DNA of 64,000 bases from Ruegeria atlantica (lineage in GTDB: Bacteria > Pseudomonadota > Alphaproteobacteria > Rhodobacterales > Rhodobacteraceae), in the NCBI RefSeq assembly GCF_013033965.1, contig NZ_WQFE01000005.1, positions 178,168-242,167 on the forward strand, given 5' to 3'. Of the stretch, positions 16,954-26,189 are shown piece by piece. Made by a program: the position numbers and the translations under genes. The notes beneath the pieces were generated by a model, which saw nothing but the letters and a program-made list of their open reading frames with translations, made no database searches and was not told where the DNA came from. Position 1 is the first letter of the stretch. Every line of letters begins with the position of its first letter.

Positions 16954-17007
16954 CCAGGCCCAACCGGAGGAGGGCATTTCCAATGCCCGCGCGATGGGCG
17001 GGAGAAT

Positions 17008-17814
17008 TTACCCTTCTTTGTGAATCTCCACCGAATGTGGGTAGGGAATCGAAACGCCCTTGGCGTCAAACGCTTCCTTCACAGCTTTGGTTGTCTCGAA
17101 CTTGACGTCCCAGTAATCCGCTGCCGCGCACCACAGGCGCGCTGTCAGATCGACTGAGCTGTCGCCCAGATTTGTCACACGCACCCAAGGTTCCGGATCA
17201 CTGTGGATACGATCGTCCGCCTTGGCGACATCCAGAATGATCTTCATCGCCTCGTCAGCGCTGTCGCCATAATCGATGCCGAACACCAGATCGACACGTC
17301 GCGTGTCATGAGCCGAGTAATTGGTGATGATCGATCCCCAGGACTGTCCGTTCGGAACGATGATCTGAACGTTGTCCGGCGTCACCAGTTCAGTCGTGAA
17401 CAGGTTCAGGTCCTTAACTGTACCTGCAGTTCCACCAATATCCACATACTGACCCAGCTTGTAGGGGCGGAAGACGACAAGCATGACACCTGCAGCAAGA
17501 TCGCTGAGCGTCCCCTGAAGGGCCAAACCGATGGCCAGCGATGCAGCACCCAGAATGGCAACGATGCTTGTTGCCTGAATCCCAAAAATGCCCAGCACTG
17601 CAACCAGCACCATGGCCAGTATGACCCACTTCACCAGACTGGCTACAAAATTCCCAAGCGTCTGATCAATATGCGGCGTCGCATTGATCCGGCGCCGGAC
17701 CATGCCCGCAATGGCACCAGCTACGATCCAGCCAAGGATCAGTACGATCAGCGCCTTGACCGCGCTTATGATCAGCGGGGCGAATGCACCCACCTGTGTT
17801 ACGACCTCATCCAC
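17008..17814 (-). CDS. mscS: Small-conductance mechanosensitive channel, MscS family
   Basis: About 268 residues: three N-terminal transmembrane helices, then the pore helix and beta domain. The pore-lining stretch is AASLAIGLALQGTLSDLAAG, followed by FRPYKLGQYVDIGG and VPNGQSWGSIITNYS, all diagnostic of MscS. The channel opens under membrane tension and releases solutes on osmotic downshock. Start choice: AAGGAG lies 6 nt before the GTG at 17814, but directly abuts the ATG at 17820, so GTG is preferred; the two differ by two residues. Confidence 0.93.
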   Translation of the reverse strand: MDEVVTQVGAFAPLIISAVKALIVLILGWIVAGAIAGMVRRRINATPHIDQTLGNFVASLVKWVILAMVLVAVLGIFGIQATSIVAILGAASLAIGLALQGTLSDLAAGVMLVVFRPYKLGQYVDIGGTAGTVKDLNLFTTELVTPDNVQIIVPNGQSWGSIITNYSAHDTRRVDLVFGIDYGDSADEAMKIILDVAKADDRIHSDPEPWVRVTNLGDSSVDLTARLWCAAADYWDVKFETTKAVKEAFDAKGVSIPYPHSVEIHKEG

Positions 17815-18030
17815 GCGCATCTCCTTTCGATTCACGGCAAACCCGCGGCGTCGGCGCGGGATTGGCGGAATAGTGGTCCAAGAGAGAGCTTTGGTCTAGG
17901 TGCGAGATACACGGGTTTTCCCCGTTGTTCCCACATACACAGGCCCTGACCGGGTACGCACAGCCCAGAGGCTGGCAAGACAGGACAGCCATGCCTAACT
18001 ATTGCAAGCAACCCATAACAGGAGCACCCC

Positions 18031-18729
18031 ATGCTGGACACCGCATCACACCCGATCACCGCCCGTTGGCCCGCTCAGTTTCCGGACAGGATTCAACTGT
18101 ATTCCTTCCCAACGCCAAATGGGGTCAAAGCGTCGATCATGCTGGAAGAAACCGGCCTGCCCTATGAACCCCATCTGGTCACGCTCTCGGATTCGGATGT
18201 CAAAAGCCCCGAGTTCCTATCGTTGAATCCCAACAACAAGATACCTGCGATCATCGACCCGAATGGTCCGGATGGCACACCCATAAGTCTGTTCGAAAGC
18301 GGAGCGATCCTGCTGTACCTCGCCGAGAAAAGCGGGAAGTTTCTGGGTCAGACCAATGCGGATAAGCACCGGGTCACCCAATGGGTGATGTTCCAGATGG
18401 GTGGCATCGGTCCGATGTTCGGGCAACTGGGCTATTTCCACAAATTCGCAGGCAGCGAGATCGAAGACCCGCGCCCGCGCGAGCGTTACGTGAACGAGGC
18501 CAAACGGCTGCTGAATGTCTTGAACCAACAGCTGGAGGGTCAGGAATGGATTGCCGGTGAATACTCGATTGCCGATATCGCAATCGCACCGTGGCTGCGC
18601 GGGCTCGAGTTCTACAATGCCCATGACCTTGTCGGCTGGGAAGACCACGCAAATCTGGTGGCCTATCTCGACCGGTTCCTGGAACGCCCCGCTGTGCAGA
18701 AAGGCTTGGTTACGCCACCCCGGGACTGA
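18031..18729 (+). CDS. Glutathione S-transferase family protein (YfcG/YghU-like)
   Basis: A 232-residue protein with an N-terminal thioredoxin-fold domain (IQLYSFPTPNGVKASIMLEE; LNPNNKIPAIIDP; the glutathione-binding LFESGAILLYLAEK) and a C-terminal helical domain. TPNGVK rather than a Ser/Cys active site, and the insert PNGPDGTPISL, resemble the Nu-class disulphide-bond oxidoreductases YfcG and YghU. Likely uses glutathione to reduce disulphides or peroxides. ACAGGAG precedes the ATG. Its last 20 bp overlap the convergent GMC oxidoreductase gene. Confidence 0.9.
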   Translation: MLDTASHPITARWPAQFPDRIQLYSFPTPNGVKASIMLEETGLPYEPHLVTLSDSDVKSPEFLSLNPNNKIPAIIDPNGPDGTPISLFESGAILLYLAEKSGKFLGQTNADKHRVTQWVMFQMGGIGPMFGQLGYFHKFAGSEIEDPRPRERYVNEAKRLLNVLNQQLEGQEWIAGEYSIADIAIAPWLRGLEFYNAHDLVGWEDHANLVAYLDRFLERPAVQKGLVTPPRD

Positions 18730-20317
18730 TCGCGTCCGCGATCTTTTCGGCGATCATGATGGTGGGTGCATTTGTATTGCCGCCGATCAAGGTGGGCATG
18801 ACCGATGCATCCACCACTCGCAAACCTTCCATCCCACGAACACGTCCCTCGGTATCCACAACGGCCATATCATCGACGCCCATCTTGCAGGTTCCAACCG
18901 GGTGATAGATCGTGTCTGCCCGGTTACGGATATCGGCCTCCAACGCATCGTCACTGCCGTCATGGGCATAAAGGCGCTTCTTCCGCCAGGGTTCCAGAGG
19001 CTCGGCTTCGAGAATTGACTCCATGATACGCGCTCCGCGTTTCAACAGCTCCAGATCACGGTCATCGCTGAGGTAAGCTGGGTCAATGCGCGGCGGCTCT
19101 CCGGCCCGGTCCGTGTTTAGACCCACGCTGCCCCGGCTGTACGGGCGCAATACACAAACATGGCACGAAAACCCGTGTGGCAAGTGAATCTTGCGCATGT
19201 GGTCGTCAACGATACCGACAACAAAATGCAGCTGAAGATCTGGCTTGGCAGTGGATGGGTCAGATTTAACAAACGCGCCGCCCTCGGCAAAGGGGGTAGC
19301 GAACAGGCCCGCTCCGGTGCGACGCCAATCCAAACCCGCCTTGGCCAGATTCCACAACCCACCCGGTGTCAGCCCGACAACGTCCTTACGTTTCGAATGA
19401 TAGCTCAGGACATAGTCAAGATGGTCCTGCAGATTCTGACCTACTCCGGGCAAGTCATGCAGGACAGGGATGCCGTGCTGTTTCAACTCTGCCTCGGGCC
19501 CGATCCCGGACAGCATCAGCAATTGCGGCGAGCCAAACGCACCGCTGGAAAGGATGACTTCCCGGCGGGCGCGAACTTCAACCGACTTACCCTTTTGACG
19601 CAGCAGCACACCGGATGCACGCTTTTCATCCAACAGAATCTTCTGGGCTTCTGCCCGTGTCATGATTGTCAAATTCTGTCGCGTCGCAACGCCCCTTAAA
19701 TAGGCCGCAGCCGCCGAGCAACGCTCTCCCTTATGCGCACCGTCGTGAAACTGCGTGACCTGATACAGGCCCGCACCTTCCTGTTCCGGTCCATTGAAAT
19801 CGTCCGTCTGGCGAATTTGTTGTTGGCCGCAGGCCTCTACAAACGCATGAGAGATGGCACGTGGCTCAGACTGGTCCGACACTTGCAAGGGGCCGTCTGC
19901 ACTGTGAAGGCCATCCGCGCCGCGCGCATTGCCCTCGGCCTTGCGAAAGTAGGGCAACACGTTTTCCCAATCCCAACCTTCGCATCCCAAATCCGCCCAT
20001 TCATCATAGTCGCTGGGATGACCGCGCACATAGAGCATGGCGTTGATCGCCGATGAGCCCCCTAATGCCTTACCGCGCGGCTGAAACCCCTTCCTGCCGT
20101 TCAATCCGGGTTGGGGCACGGTTTGAAAAGCCCAGTTGTTCAGCTTGGGTCGCCCCGAAACCATGGCCGCCACGAGGGCCGGAGCCCGGATCAACAGGTC
20201 TTCACCCGCTCCGCCCGCCTCAATCAGGCAAACGCTCGTGTCCGGATGTTCGCTAAGACGCGCGGCCATTACACAGCCGGCGGATCCGCCACCTACGACA
20301 ACATAATCGAATTCCAT
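18710..20317 (-). CDS. GMC family oxidoreductase (choline/alcohol dehydrogenase-like)
   Basis: A 535-residue FAD enzyme. The FAD loop is VVVGGGSAGCVMAARLSE, GMC signature 1 lies in RGKALGGSSAINAMLYVRG, signature 2 in SSGAFGSPQLLMLSGIGP, and the catalytic histidine in IYHPVGTCKMG with the second active-site Asn in GGNTNAPTIMIAE. This matches BetA/AlkJ-type dehydrogenases of choline or primary alcohols. Not linked here to betB or betI, so choline is not assured. The gene converges with the GST gene, overlapping 20 bp. Confidence 0.9.
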   Translation of the reverse strand: MEFDYVVVGGGSAGCVMAARLSEHPDTSVCLIEAGGAGEDLLIRAPALVAAMVSGRPKLNNWAFQTVPQPGLNGRKGFQPRGKALGGSSAINAMLYVRGHPSDYDEWADLGCEGWDWENVLPYFRKAEGNARGADGLHSADGPLQVSDQSEPRAISHAFVEACGQQQIRQTDDFNGPEQEGAGLYQVTQFHDGAHKGERCSAAAAYLRGVATRQNLTIMTRAEAQKILLDEKRASGVLLRQKGKSVEVRARREVILSSGAFGSPQLLMLSGIGPEAELKQHGIPVLHDLPGVGQNLQDHLDYVLSYHSKRKDVVGLTPGGLWNLAKAGLDWRRTGAGLFATPFAEGGAFVKSDPSTAKPDLQLHFVVGIVDDHMRKIHLPHGFSCHVCVLRPYSRGSVGLNTDRAGEPPRIDPAYLSDDRDLELLKRGARIMESILEAEPLEPWRKKRLYAHDGSDDALEADIRNRADTIYHPVGTCKMGVDDMAVVDTEGRVRGMEGLRVVDASVMPTLIGGNTNAPTIMIAEKIADAISPGVA

Positions 20318-20391
20318 GGACGCCTCTCCCCTACTGCCCTAACTGACGGTAGGAAGCACCCGGAATTCAGGCAAGTCAAACGTAGCGTACG

Positions 20392-20838
20392 TTACTTTGG
20401 CAACGCGCCCGTCAGAACATATCGCAGCACTTCAACGACTTGGCCCGGTTCTTCGGCCACGGCGAGCGCGGCAGCGTCCACTTCCTTCAGCGCGTGTTGA
20501 TGATCGGGACCGTGTAGCACGATCAGCGATTTCCCCAGCGCCGCAGCATATCCCGCATCAAAGGCCGCGTTCCACTGTTTGTACTTTTCACCGAACCGGA
20601 CCACGACCACATCGGCATCCGCGATACCCTTACGCGTGCGGATCGCGTTGACCATCGCGCCCTTGTGGTCGTGCCAATACTTGTTCGGCTCGGCCCCAAG
20701 GATGGCCACACCACAATCGTCGCTGGCGGCGTGATCGGTCACAGGGCTGTTGAACGTGATATCCAGACCCTGAGCCCCCTCGATGATCTGTTCCCGCCAA
20801 TCGGTGTGAATTTCGCCTGATAGGTAAACGTTCAGCAT
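20392..20838 (-). CDS. YtoQ family protein
   Basis: A 148-residue protein with the start MLNVYLSGEIHTDWREQI and the conserved ILGAEPNKYWHDHKGAMVNA, ADVVVVRFGEKYKQWNAAFD and GYAAALGKSLIVLHGPDHQH blocks of the YtoQ family, which has a nucleoside 2-deoxyribosyltransferase-like (TIR/NDT-like) fold. The GE and E of an NDT-type active site are suggested (GEIHTD, FGEKYKQWN), but activity is untested to my knowledge. The ATG at 20838 has GAGGAG 7 nt upstream. Separated from pheT by a hairpin. Confidence 0.88.
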   Translation of the reverse strand: MLNVYLSGEIHTDWREQIIEGAQGLDITFNSPVTDHAASDDCGVAILGAEPNKYWHDHKGAMVNAIRTRKGIADADVVVVRFGEKYKQWNAAFDAGYAAALGKSLIVLHGPDHQHALKEVDAAALAVAEEPGQVVEVLRYVLTGALPK

Positions 20839-20860
20839 CTTTTTGCTCCTCACAACCAAA

Positions 20861-20882
20861 GAAAGGGCGCGACCGCCCTTTC
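20861..20882 (-). terminator. Hairpin terminator after pheT
   Basis: GAAAGGGCG / CGCCCTTTC, 9-bp stem, 4-nt loop, 39 bp past the pheT stop on the minus strand; T-rich stretch TTTGGTTG follows. Confidence 0.65.
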
Positions 20883-20920
20883 ATCTTTTCAAAAATACTC
20901 CCACCGGAGGCGGTAAGGCA

Positions 20921-23317
20921 TCACCCGCGCAGAACGCCTCCGGTGGCTTTGGTGACCTTGGCGATGATCTTCTCGGCTACCGCTTCGATGTCTTTTTCCT
21001 TCAGGGTTGCGTCCGTTGGTTGCAGGCGCACCGTGATGGCCAGAGACTTCTTGCCGTCACCGAGGCTACCGCCGATAAATTCGTCAAACACGCGCACGTC
21101 TTCGATCAGGGCTTTGTCGGCACCTGCTGCGGCGTTCACCAGCGTCAGCGCCTCGACGCCTTCGTCCACAACAAAGGCAAAGTCCCGCTCGACTGCTTGA
21201 AGGTCGCGCAATTCCAGAGCGGCACGGGTCGCACCGGATTTTCTGGGCTGAGGCACTTCTTCCGGCCAGATGGTGAAGGCCATTGCAGGACCTTTGACAT
21301 CCATAGCCTGAAGGATACGCGGGTGCAGTTCTCCAAAGACACCCAGCACTTTTTTCGGACCCAGACAGATCTTTCCGTGACGGCCCGGATGCCACCAGGC
21401 ATCACCATCCCGCAGAATCTGAACTTTGACGGGCGCGCCTATGGCGGCCAGGACGGCCTCGGCGTCGGCCTTTGCATCAAACACGTCAACCGGGCGCGAC
21501 GCACCGTGCACGTCTTTGGGACCATTGCGCCCGACCAACAGGCCGGTGATCTGGGTTTTCTGATCGCCGGGCTCGCCGTCATAGAACACCGGGCCGACCT
21601 CAAACAGGGCCACATCCGCATAGCCACGGGCCTGATTGCGGGCAGCAGCCTGCAACAAGCCAGGCAGCAAATCCGGGCGCATATGGCTCATTTCCGACGA
21701 GATCGGATTTTCCAACTGCGTGGCCTCATCTCCGCCACCGAACAACGCGGCCGAGGCCTGATCGATGAAGGTATAGCTGACGCACTCATTGTACCCCAAC
21801 GCCGCACAGGTACGACGCGCCATCGACTGACGGCGTTGTGTCGGGGTCATCACCGGCTTAGGGATGCCGTCGGTTACGCGTGGCAAAGGTTTGCCTTGCA
21901 GTTTGGTCAGGGAGGCAATCCGCGCAACCTCTTCCACCAGATCCGCTTCGCCCATGATGTCGGGACGCCAGCTGGGGACGTGCGCCATCTCGCCTTCCAG
22001 ACGGAAACCCAGGCGGGTCAGGGTCTGGCGTTGCTCGCTTTCGGGGATGTCCATGCCAACCAGTGACTGCACCCGCGCCGAGTCCAGCTTGTAAGCCCGC
22101 GCATGGTTCGGCGCTTTGCCCGCCTCAACCACCTTGGATACTTCACCGCCACAGATATCCAGGATCATCTGCGTCGCGTGTTCCAGCCCTTCCAGAGTGT
22201 ATTCAGGGTCAACGCCACGTTCAAAGCGATATCGCGCGTCGGAATTGATCTTCAGCGCTCGACCCGTCAGCGCAATCTGAACATGATCCCAGAACGCGCT
22301 TTCAAGAAACACATTCACTGTCTCTTCAGTACAACCGGTTTCCTCACCACCCATGATACCCGCGATGGACTCGGGACCTTTGTCATCCGAAATCACCATC
22401 ATGCCGGGCTGCAGGGTGTATTCCTTCTCATCCAGCGCCACCAGCTTTTCACCGCCTTTGGCACGGTGAACACGCAGGTTGCCCTGCACCTTGTCTGCAT
22501 CGAACACGTGCAGCGGGCGGTTCTGATCGAAGGTCATGTAGTTGGTGATATCGACCAAGGCCGAGATCGGACGCAGACCGATCGCCTTCAACTGATCCTG
22601 CAGCCATTGCGGGCTGGGGCCGTTCTTGACGCCCTTGATCAGACGACCGGTGAAATGCGGCGCGCCGTCCAGCGTATCCTCATCAATTGTCACCTTGATC
22701 GGGCTTTCGAAATCACCCGGCACCGGCACATAATCACGCTCTTTCAGCGTACCGACACCGCGCGCGGCCAGATCGCGCGCGATGCCTGCGACGCCCAACG
22801 CGTCGGGACGGTTCGGCGTGATCGCGATCTCGATCATCGGATCGACCTTCGCCGGTTCATTCTCGACCAGCCAATCAACGAACTTGTCGCCTACCTCGCC
22901 CGAGGGCAGTTCGATGATACCATCATGCTCGTCCGACAGCTCCAGCTCGCGTTCGGACGCCATCATGCCAAAGCTTTCGACACCGCGAATTTTGCCGACG
23001 CTGATCGTCAGGTCCAGACCCGGGATATACATACCCGGTTTGCAGACAACGACAGTGATACCCTCGCGCGCGTTGGGGGCACCACAGATGATCTGCAGAT
23101 CGCCCTCATCGGTTGCAACCGTGCAAACGCGTAACTTGTCCGCATCCGGATGCTTTTCCGCGTGTTTCACATAGCCCAGCGTAAAGCCCGCCAGACGGTC
23201 CGCAGGGTTCACGATCTCTTCGACTTCCAGTCCAAGATCGGTCAGCGTCTCTGCAATCTCATCCACCGACGCATCGGTATCGAGGTGGTCTTTCAGCCAG
23301 GAAAGGGTGAATTTCAT
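20921..23317 (-). CDS. pheT: Phenylalanyl-tRNA synthetase beta subunit
   Basis: A 798-residue subunit of normal length. It starts MKFTLSWLKDHLDTDASVDE; an EMAP/tRNA-binding domain follows (about residues 39-150, with VCTVATDEGDLQIICGAPNA), then the B3/B4 editing region (DITNYMTFDQNRPLHVFDAD), B5 helix-turn-helix, the catalytic-like core (RPDLLPGLLQAAARN), and the C-terminal ferredoxin-fold anticodon-binding domain (VERDFAFVVDEGVEALTLVN). With PheS it charges tRNA-Phe and edits Tyr-tRNA. Unusually it is separated from pheS by three genes. Confidence 0.98.
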   Translation of the reverse strand: MKFTLSWLKDHLDTDASVDEIAETLTDLGLEVEEIVNPADRLAGFTLGYVKHAEKHPDADKLRVCTVATDEGDLQIICGAPNAREGITVVVCKPGMYIPGLDLTISVGKIRGVESFGMMASERELELSDEHDGIIELPSGEVGDKFVDWLVENEPAKVDPMIEIAITPNRPDALGVAGIARDLAARGVGTLKERDYVPVPGDFESPIKVTIDEDTLDGAPHFTGRLIKGVKNGPSPQWLQDQLKAIGLRPISALVDITNYMTFDQNRPLHVFDADKVQGNLRVHRAKGGEKLVALDEKEYTLQPGMMVISDDKGPESIAGIMGGEETGCTEETVNVFLESAFWDHVQIALTGRALKINSDARYRFERGVDPEYTLEGLEHATQMILDICGGEVSKVVEAGKAPNHARAYKLDSARVQSLVGMDIPESEQRQTLTRLGFRLEGEMAHVPSWRPDIMGEADLVEEVARIASLTKLQGKPLPRVTDGIPKPVMTPTQRRQSMARRTCAALGYNECVSYTFIDQASAALFGGGDEATQLENPISSEMSHMRPDLLPGLLQAAARNQARGYADVALFEVGPVFYDGEPGDQKTQITGLLVGRNGPKDVHGASRPVDVFDAKADAEAVLAAIGAPVKVQILRDGDAWWHPGRHGKICLGPKKVLGVFGELHPRILQAMDVKGPAMAFTIWPEEVPQPRKSGATRAALELRDLQAVERDFAFVVDEGVEALTLVNAAAGADKALIEDVRVFDEFIGGSLGDGKKSLAITVRLQPTDATLKEKDIEAVAEKIIAKVTKATGGVLRG

Positions 23318-23395
23318 TGCACGGGGCCTTTTTTGGCAAACATCCAGTCGGCACAGGCAATGGCAAAGATTACGCCAAGGTGCAAGCGCTGTAAG

Positions 23396-24202
23396 TCACG
23401 GATAGGTAGGGGTGCGGCCCAAAAGCTCATCCAGTTGCCGTCCGATCCAGCCGTGTGGGATGAAATGCCCGCCGGGATGCGTATCCAGCGCAATCTGACC
23501 GTGCGCGCAGTCGGTCCATTCCACCCGACTGAGCGTCAGGATCGGTACCACGCTCCAATCCCCGCGCGGGGTGGCGGTTTCGCAGCCGAATTTTTGCCGC
23601 CACAGCGCCACGGGATAGGTCGTATCCCCACCCGGCCCAAAAGGGAAATCCATCACTTTGTCGCCGGTCCCATGCACATGGCGTACCTGCGCCGGAGCTT
23701 GTGGGCAGTCCTCGGTCTGGCGAATGGTGCCGGCGATGCCCAGAAGCGCGGCGGTGTCATTGCCCGACTGGCAGACATAGCGCCACGCCATCGCACCACC
23801 AAAAGAATAGCCCGAGATAAAGATGCGATCCGGGTCAATCGGGTAGCGTTGGGCCACATCCTCAAGCACCCGGTCGGCAAAAGGCACATCGCGCGTATCG
23901 GATGTCCAGAAATCCCAGCTTTTGCCTAACCCGTTTGGGGCCACCAGCAAAACACCACGTAGTTTGGTCGCGCCAGCGATCCGCTCATGGTTCACCACCA
24001 CGGTGCCCTGCCGCGCCCAGCCGTGGAAGTGCAGCAACACCGGCAGAGGCGTTTCGCCATCCCACCCGTCAGGCTCCAGCACATGATACGAGCGGTCGCC
24101 GACCTGACAGGCAGTATCGCCGTGGCACGTGTCCCCTCGGGGCGCAAAGGCATAGGCGACGGAGGCGGTCATCAAAAAAAGGCTGAGCAGTCGGTAAATC
24201 AT
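23396..24202 (-). CDS. Secreted alpha/beta-hydrolase, LpqC/PHB-depolymerase-like esterase
   Basis: A 268-residue protein with a signal peptide (MIYRLLSLFLMTASVAYA). The serine nucleophile is in SGYSFGGAMAWRY (G-x-S-x-G), the oxyanion region is PVLLHFHGWARQG, and the Asp and His of the triad are probably in HVHGTGDKVMDFP and DTHPGGHFIPHGW. The layout matches CE1/LpqC polyhydroxybutyrate depolymerase-like esterases that cleave short polyesters or feruloyl esters in the periplasm or outside. Five or more cysteines suggest disulphides. It lies inside the pheS-pheT interval on the same strand. Confidence 0.85.
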   Translation of the reverse strand: MIYRLLSLFLMTASVAYAFAPRGDTCHGDTACQVGDRSYHVLEPDGWDGETPLPVLLHFHGWARQGTVVVNHERIAGATKLRGVLLVAPNGLGKSWDFWTSDTRDVPFADRVLEDVAQRYPIDPDRIFISGYSFGGAMAWRYVCQSGNDTAALLGIAGTIRQTEDCPQAPAQVRHVHGTGDKVMDFPFGPGGDTTYPVALWRQKFGCETATPRGDWSVVPILTLSRVEWTDCAHGQIALDTHPGGHFIPHGWIGRQLDELLGRTPTYP

Positions 24203-24270
24203 CCGATGAACCCTAGCGAGCCTGCGCCCGCTGTCACGTCACAACCCCGTGGGAGATTGTGACAAGTGGC

Positions 24271-24402
24271 GCCGTCGCCAGACCGCGGGGTGGCGATCTT
24301 TGGGTTGTGGTGGGCGGTTTATTCTGGCCAAGTCCGTGTTACGTTCAAACGGAGCGCTGGCGGAGACAAATCGCCAGCCCGTGCGGGCGGTCTGGCGATG
24401 GC
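24271..24402. repeat. Inverted repeat and hairpin in the pheS-pheT interval
   Basis: GCCGTCGCCAGACCGC (24271-24286) and GCGGTCTGGCGATGGC (24387-24402) are inverted copies matching at 15 of 16 positions. Between them is a local hairpin GCTGGCG / CGCCAGC (24356-24362, 24372-24378). This 228-bp gap upstream of the esterase gene has no ORF I support. It could be a regulatory RNA structure or the trace of a small mobile element. Confidence 0.5.
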
Positions 24403-24430
24403 GCGGCGGCCTGTCGGCCTTGTTCCACGC

Positions 24431-24727
24431 CTATTTCTTAAAACGATCAATTAGCTTCTTAGTTTTCCACAACTGTGCATCTCTGTCTCGCACCGCTTGA
24501 TCTCGTTTTTCCCAAACCTTCTGATTTGCCATCATGAAAAGGAATGAAAATGGCGAAGACGCGAGTAAAATTAGAGCGCTCAACCATCCTGGCAGAAAAC
24601 TCGCAAGCACACAAAAGAGAACGAACCATCCACAGAGAATTACATTTCCCACCCAGCGACTATTTCGGGAAGAGAACGCGAAACTCCAATCATAGAATTT
24701 CGAAAAACAAAGCCCCAGTAGATACAC
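24431..24727 (-). CDS. Small two-helix membrane protein, unknown
   Basis: A 98-residue protein from a GTG at 24727, only 3 bp past the stop of the preceding small gene, with GGTGG 6 nt upstream. A hydrophobic stretch of two helices (NVILCGWFVLFCVLASFLPG and LSALILLASSPFSFLFMMAN) is followed by a charged helix (WEKRDQAVRDRDAQLWKTKK). Base composition is visibly AT-richer than the neighbours. I do not recognise it. It and the next gene share the plan of two helices plus a charged tail. Confidence 0.5.
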   Translation of the reverse strand: MYLLGLCFSKFYDWSFAFSSRNSRWVGNVILCGWFVLFCVLASFLPGWLSALILLASSPFSFLFMMANQKVWEKRDQAVRDRDAQLWKTKKLIDRFKK

Positions 24728-24730
24728 TAT

Positions 24731-25042
24731 CTACCACCACTTCCAAAAACTGCTGTTCTGTTTATTGATCAGGTCATTGGTTTTCTCTCTTTGAATCCTG
24801 TCGCGCAGGAGGAAACTTCCTGTCCGCATGAATTCAAGCCCAGCAATAAGAATGCCCGGCAGAAACAAAAACGCGGACGCGAAAAAAGCGATCAGAACGG
24901 CAGTCGAGTCGCTTTCCCAAACCCACGATGCGAGCGTTGGCAACACAAACAGCGCAAGAAGCAAGCATAACAGCCAAGGCAACGGGTGGTTGGAAACCCT
25001 ACGTTTCCACCAATCGCGATATGCTGTTAGCCAGTCGTCCAA
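24731..25042 (-). CDS. Small two-helix membrane protein, unknown, directly after pheS
   Basis: From the TTG at 25042, 8 bp past the pheS stop, the frame gives 103 residues beginning MDDWLTAYRDWWKRRVSN (TTG read as Met). Two hydrophobic helices (LPWLLCLLLALFVLPTLASW and VLIAFFASAFLFLPGILIAG) precede a basic tail. A GTG at 25117 would start it inside pheS and is less likely. Sequence is AT-richer than pheS. No family recognised; possibly acquired together with the gene that follows it. Confidence 0.45.
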   Translation of the reverse strand: MDDWLTAYRDWWKRRVSNHPLPWLLCLLLALFVLPTLASWVWESDSTAVLIAFFASAFLFLPGILIAGLEFMRTGSFLLRDRIQREKTNDLINKQNSSFWKWW

Positions 25043-25050
25043 TGATCTCT

Positions 25051-26124
25051 CTAACGGCTCAAACCACCATGCAGGTTCGGCATATCCAGCGCCGCAAACC
25101 CATAGTGACGTAACCACCGCAAATCGGAATCAAAGAACGCCCGCAAATCGGGAATGCCGTATTTCAACATCGCCAGACGGTCGATGCCGATGCCAAAGGC
25201 AAAGCCCTGATAGACCTCAGGATCAATCCCACCGGCGGCGATCACCTTGGGGTGGACCATGCCGGAACCCAGAATCTCCATCCAGTCGTCGCCCTCGCCG
25301 ATCTTCAGCTGACCGTTGTCCCAGGAACAGCGGATATCGACCTCAGCCGATGGCTCGGTGAAGGGGAAGTGCGAGGCGCGGAAGCGCAGTTCGACATCGT
25401 CGACCTCGAAGAACGCCTTCACGAACTCTTCCAGAACCCATTTCAGGTTCGCCATCGAGATGTCCTTGTCAATGGCCAGCCCCTCGACCTGATGGAACAT
25501 CGGCGTGTGCGTCTGGTCATAATCGGCGCGGTATACACCGCCCGGACAGATCACGCGGATCGGCGCGCCCTGTTTCTCCATCGAGCGTATCTGCACCGGA
25601 GACGTATGGGTGCGCAACACATGCGGCGGGCGATTGTCGCCCTCGGCGCGGTGCATGTAGAACGTGTCCATCTCGGCCCGTGCAGGATGGTGGCCGGGGA
25701 TGTTCAGGGCGTCGAAATTATGCCAGTCGGTCTCAATCCGCGGCCCTTCGGCCACCGAGAAACCCAGTTCGGCAAAAATCGCGGTCAGTTCCTCGGTCGC
25801 CTGGCTGACCGGGTGGATCGAGCCCTGACGGCGCGCGCGGGTCGGCAGGGTGACGTCCAGCCATTCGGTGCGCAGACGCTCATCCAGCGCGGCATCGGCA
25901 AGCGCGGCCTTCTTGGCAGACAGGGCCGAGTTGATCTCATCCTTCAGGGCATTCAGCGCGGGGCCTGCAACCTGGCGTTCTTCGGGCGTCATCTTGCCCA
26001 GCTCACGCATCTTCAGCGCGACTTCGCCCTTTTTGCCGACGGCCGCGACACGGATCGCTTCGAGCGCGTTTTCGTCGCCTGCATCGGCGATCTGACCCAG
26101 ATATTTTGCCTTAAGATCGTCCAT
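25051..26124 (-). CDS. pheS: Phenylalanyl-tRNA synthetase alpha subunit
   Basis: A 357-residue class II synthetase subunit with an N-terminal coiled-coil tRNA-binding region (residues 1-90) and the catalytic core: motif 1 near [14 protein letters not shown], motif 2 [14 protein letters not shown], and motif 3 [19 protein letters not shown]. It activates phenylalanine. Full length. It is followed on the same strand by two small membrane proteins and an esterase before pheT, instead of directly by pheT. Confidence 0.98.
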   Translation of the reverse strand: MDDLKAKYLGQIADAGDENALEAIRVAAVGKKGEVALKMRELGKMTPEERQVAGPALNALKDEINSALSAKKAALADAALDERLRTEWLDVTLPTRARRQGSIHPVSQATEELTAIFAELGFSVAEGPRIETDWHNFDALNIPGHHPARAEMDTFYMHRAEGDNRPPHVLRTHTSPVQIRSMEKQGAPIRVICPGGVYRADYDQTHTPMFHQVEGLAIDKDISMANLKWVLEEFVKAFFEVDDVELRFRASHFPFTEPSAEVDIRCSWDNGQLKIGEGDDWMEILGSGMVHPKVIAAGGIDPEVYQGFAFGIGIDRLAMLKYGIPDLRAFFDSDLRWLRHYGFAALDMPNLHGGLSR

Positions 26125-26189
26125 GACGGTTCCCTGAATGCTGTTGAGGCTCTGCTATCACAGCAGTCCGCGAAAGCAAGAGGGGCGGA

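Noticed and set aside
20843..23134. Long plus-strand reading frames opposite pheT
   Set aside because: Antisense shadows of a high-GC gene; no motifs or ribosome-binding sites, while pheT is complete.
24544..24768. Small plus-strand frame in the pheS-pheT interval
   Set aside because: Opposite the two membrane-protein frames; no ribosome-binding site and a low-complexity basic product.
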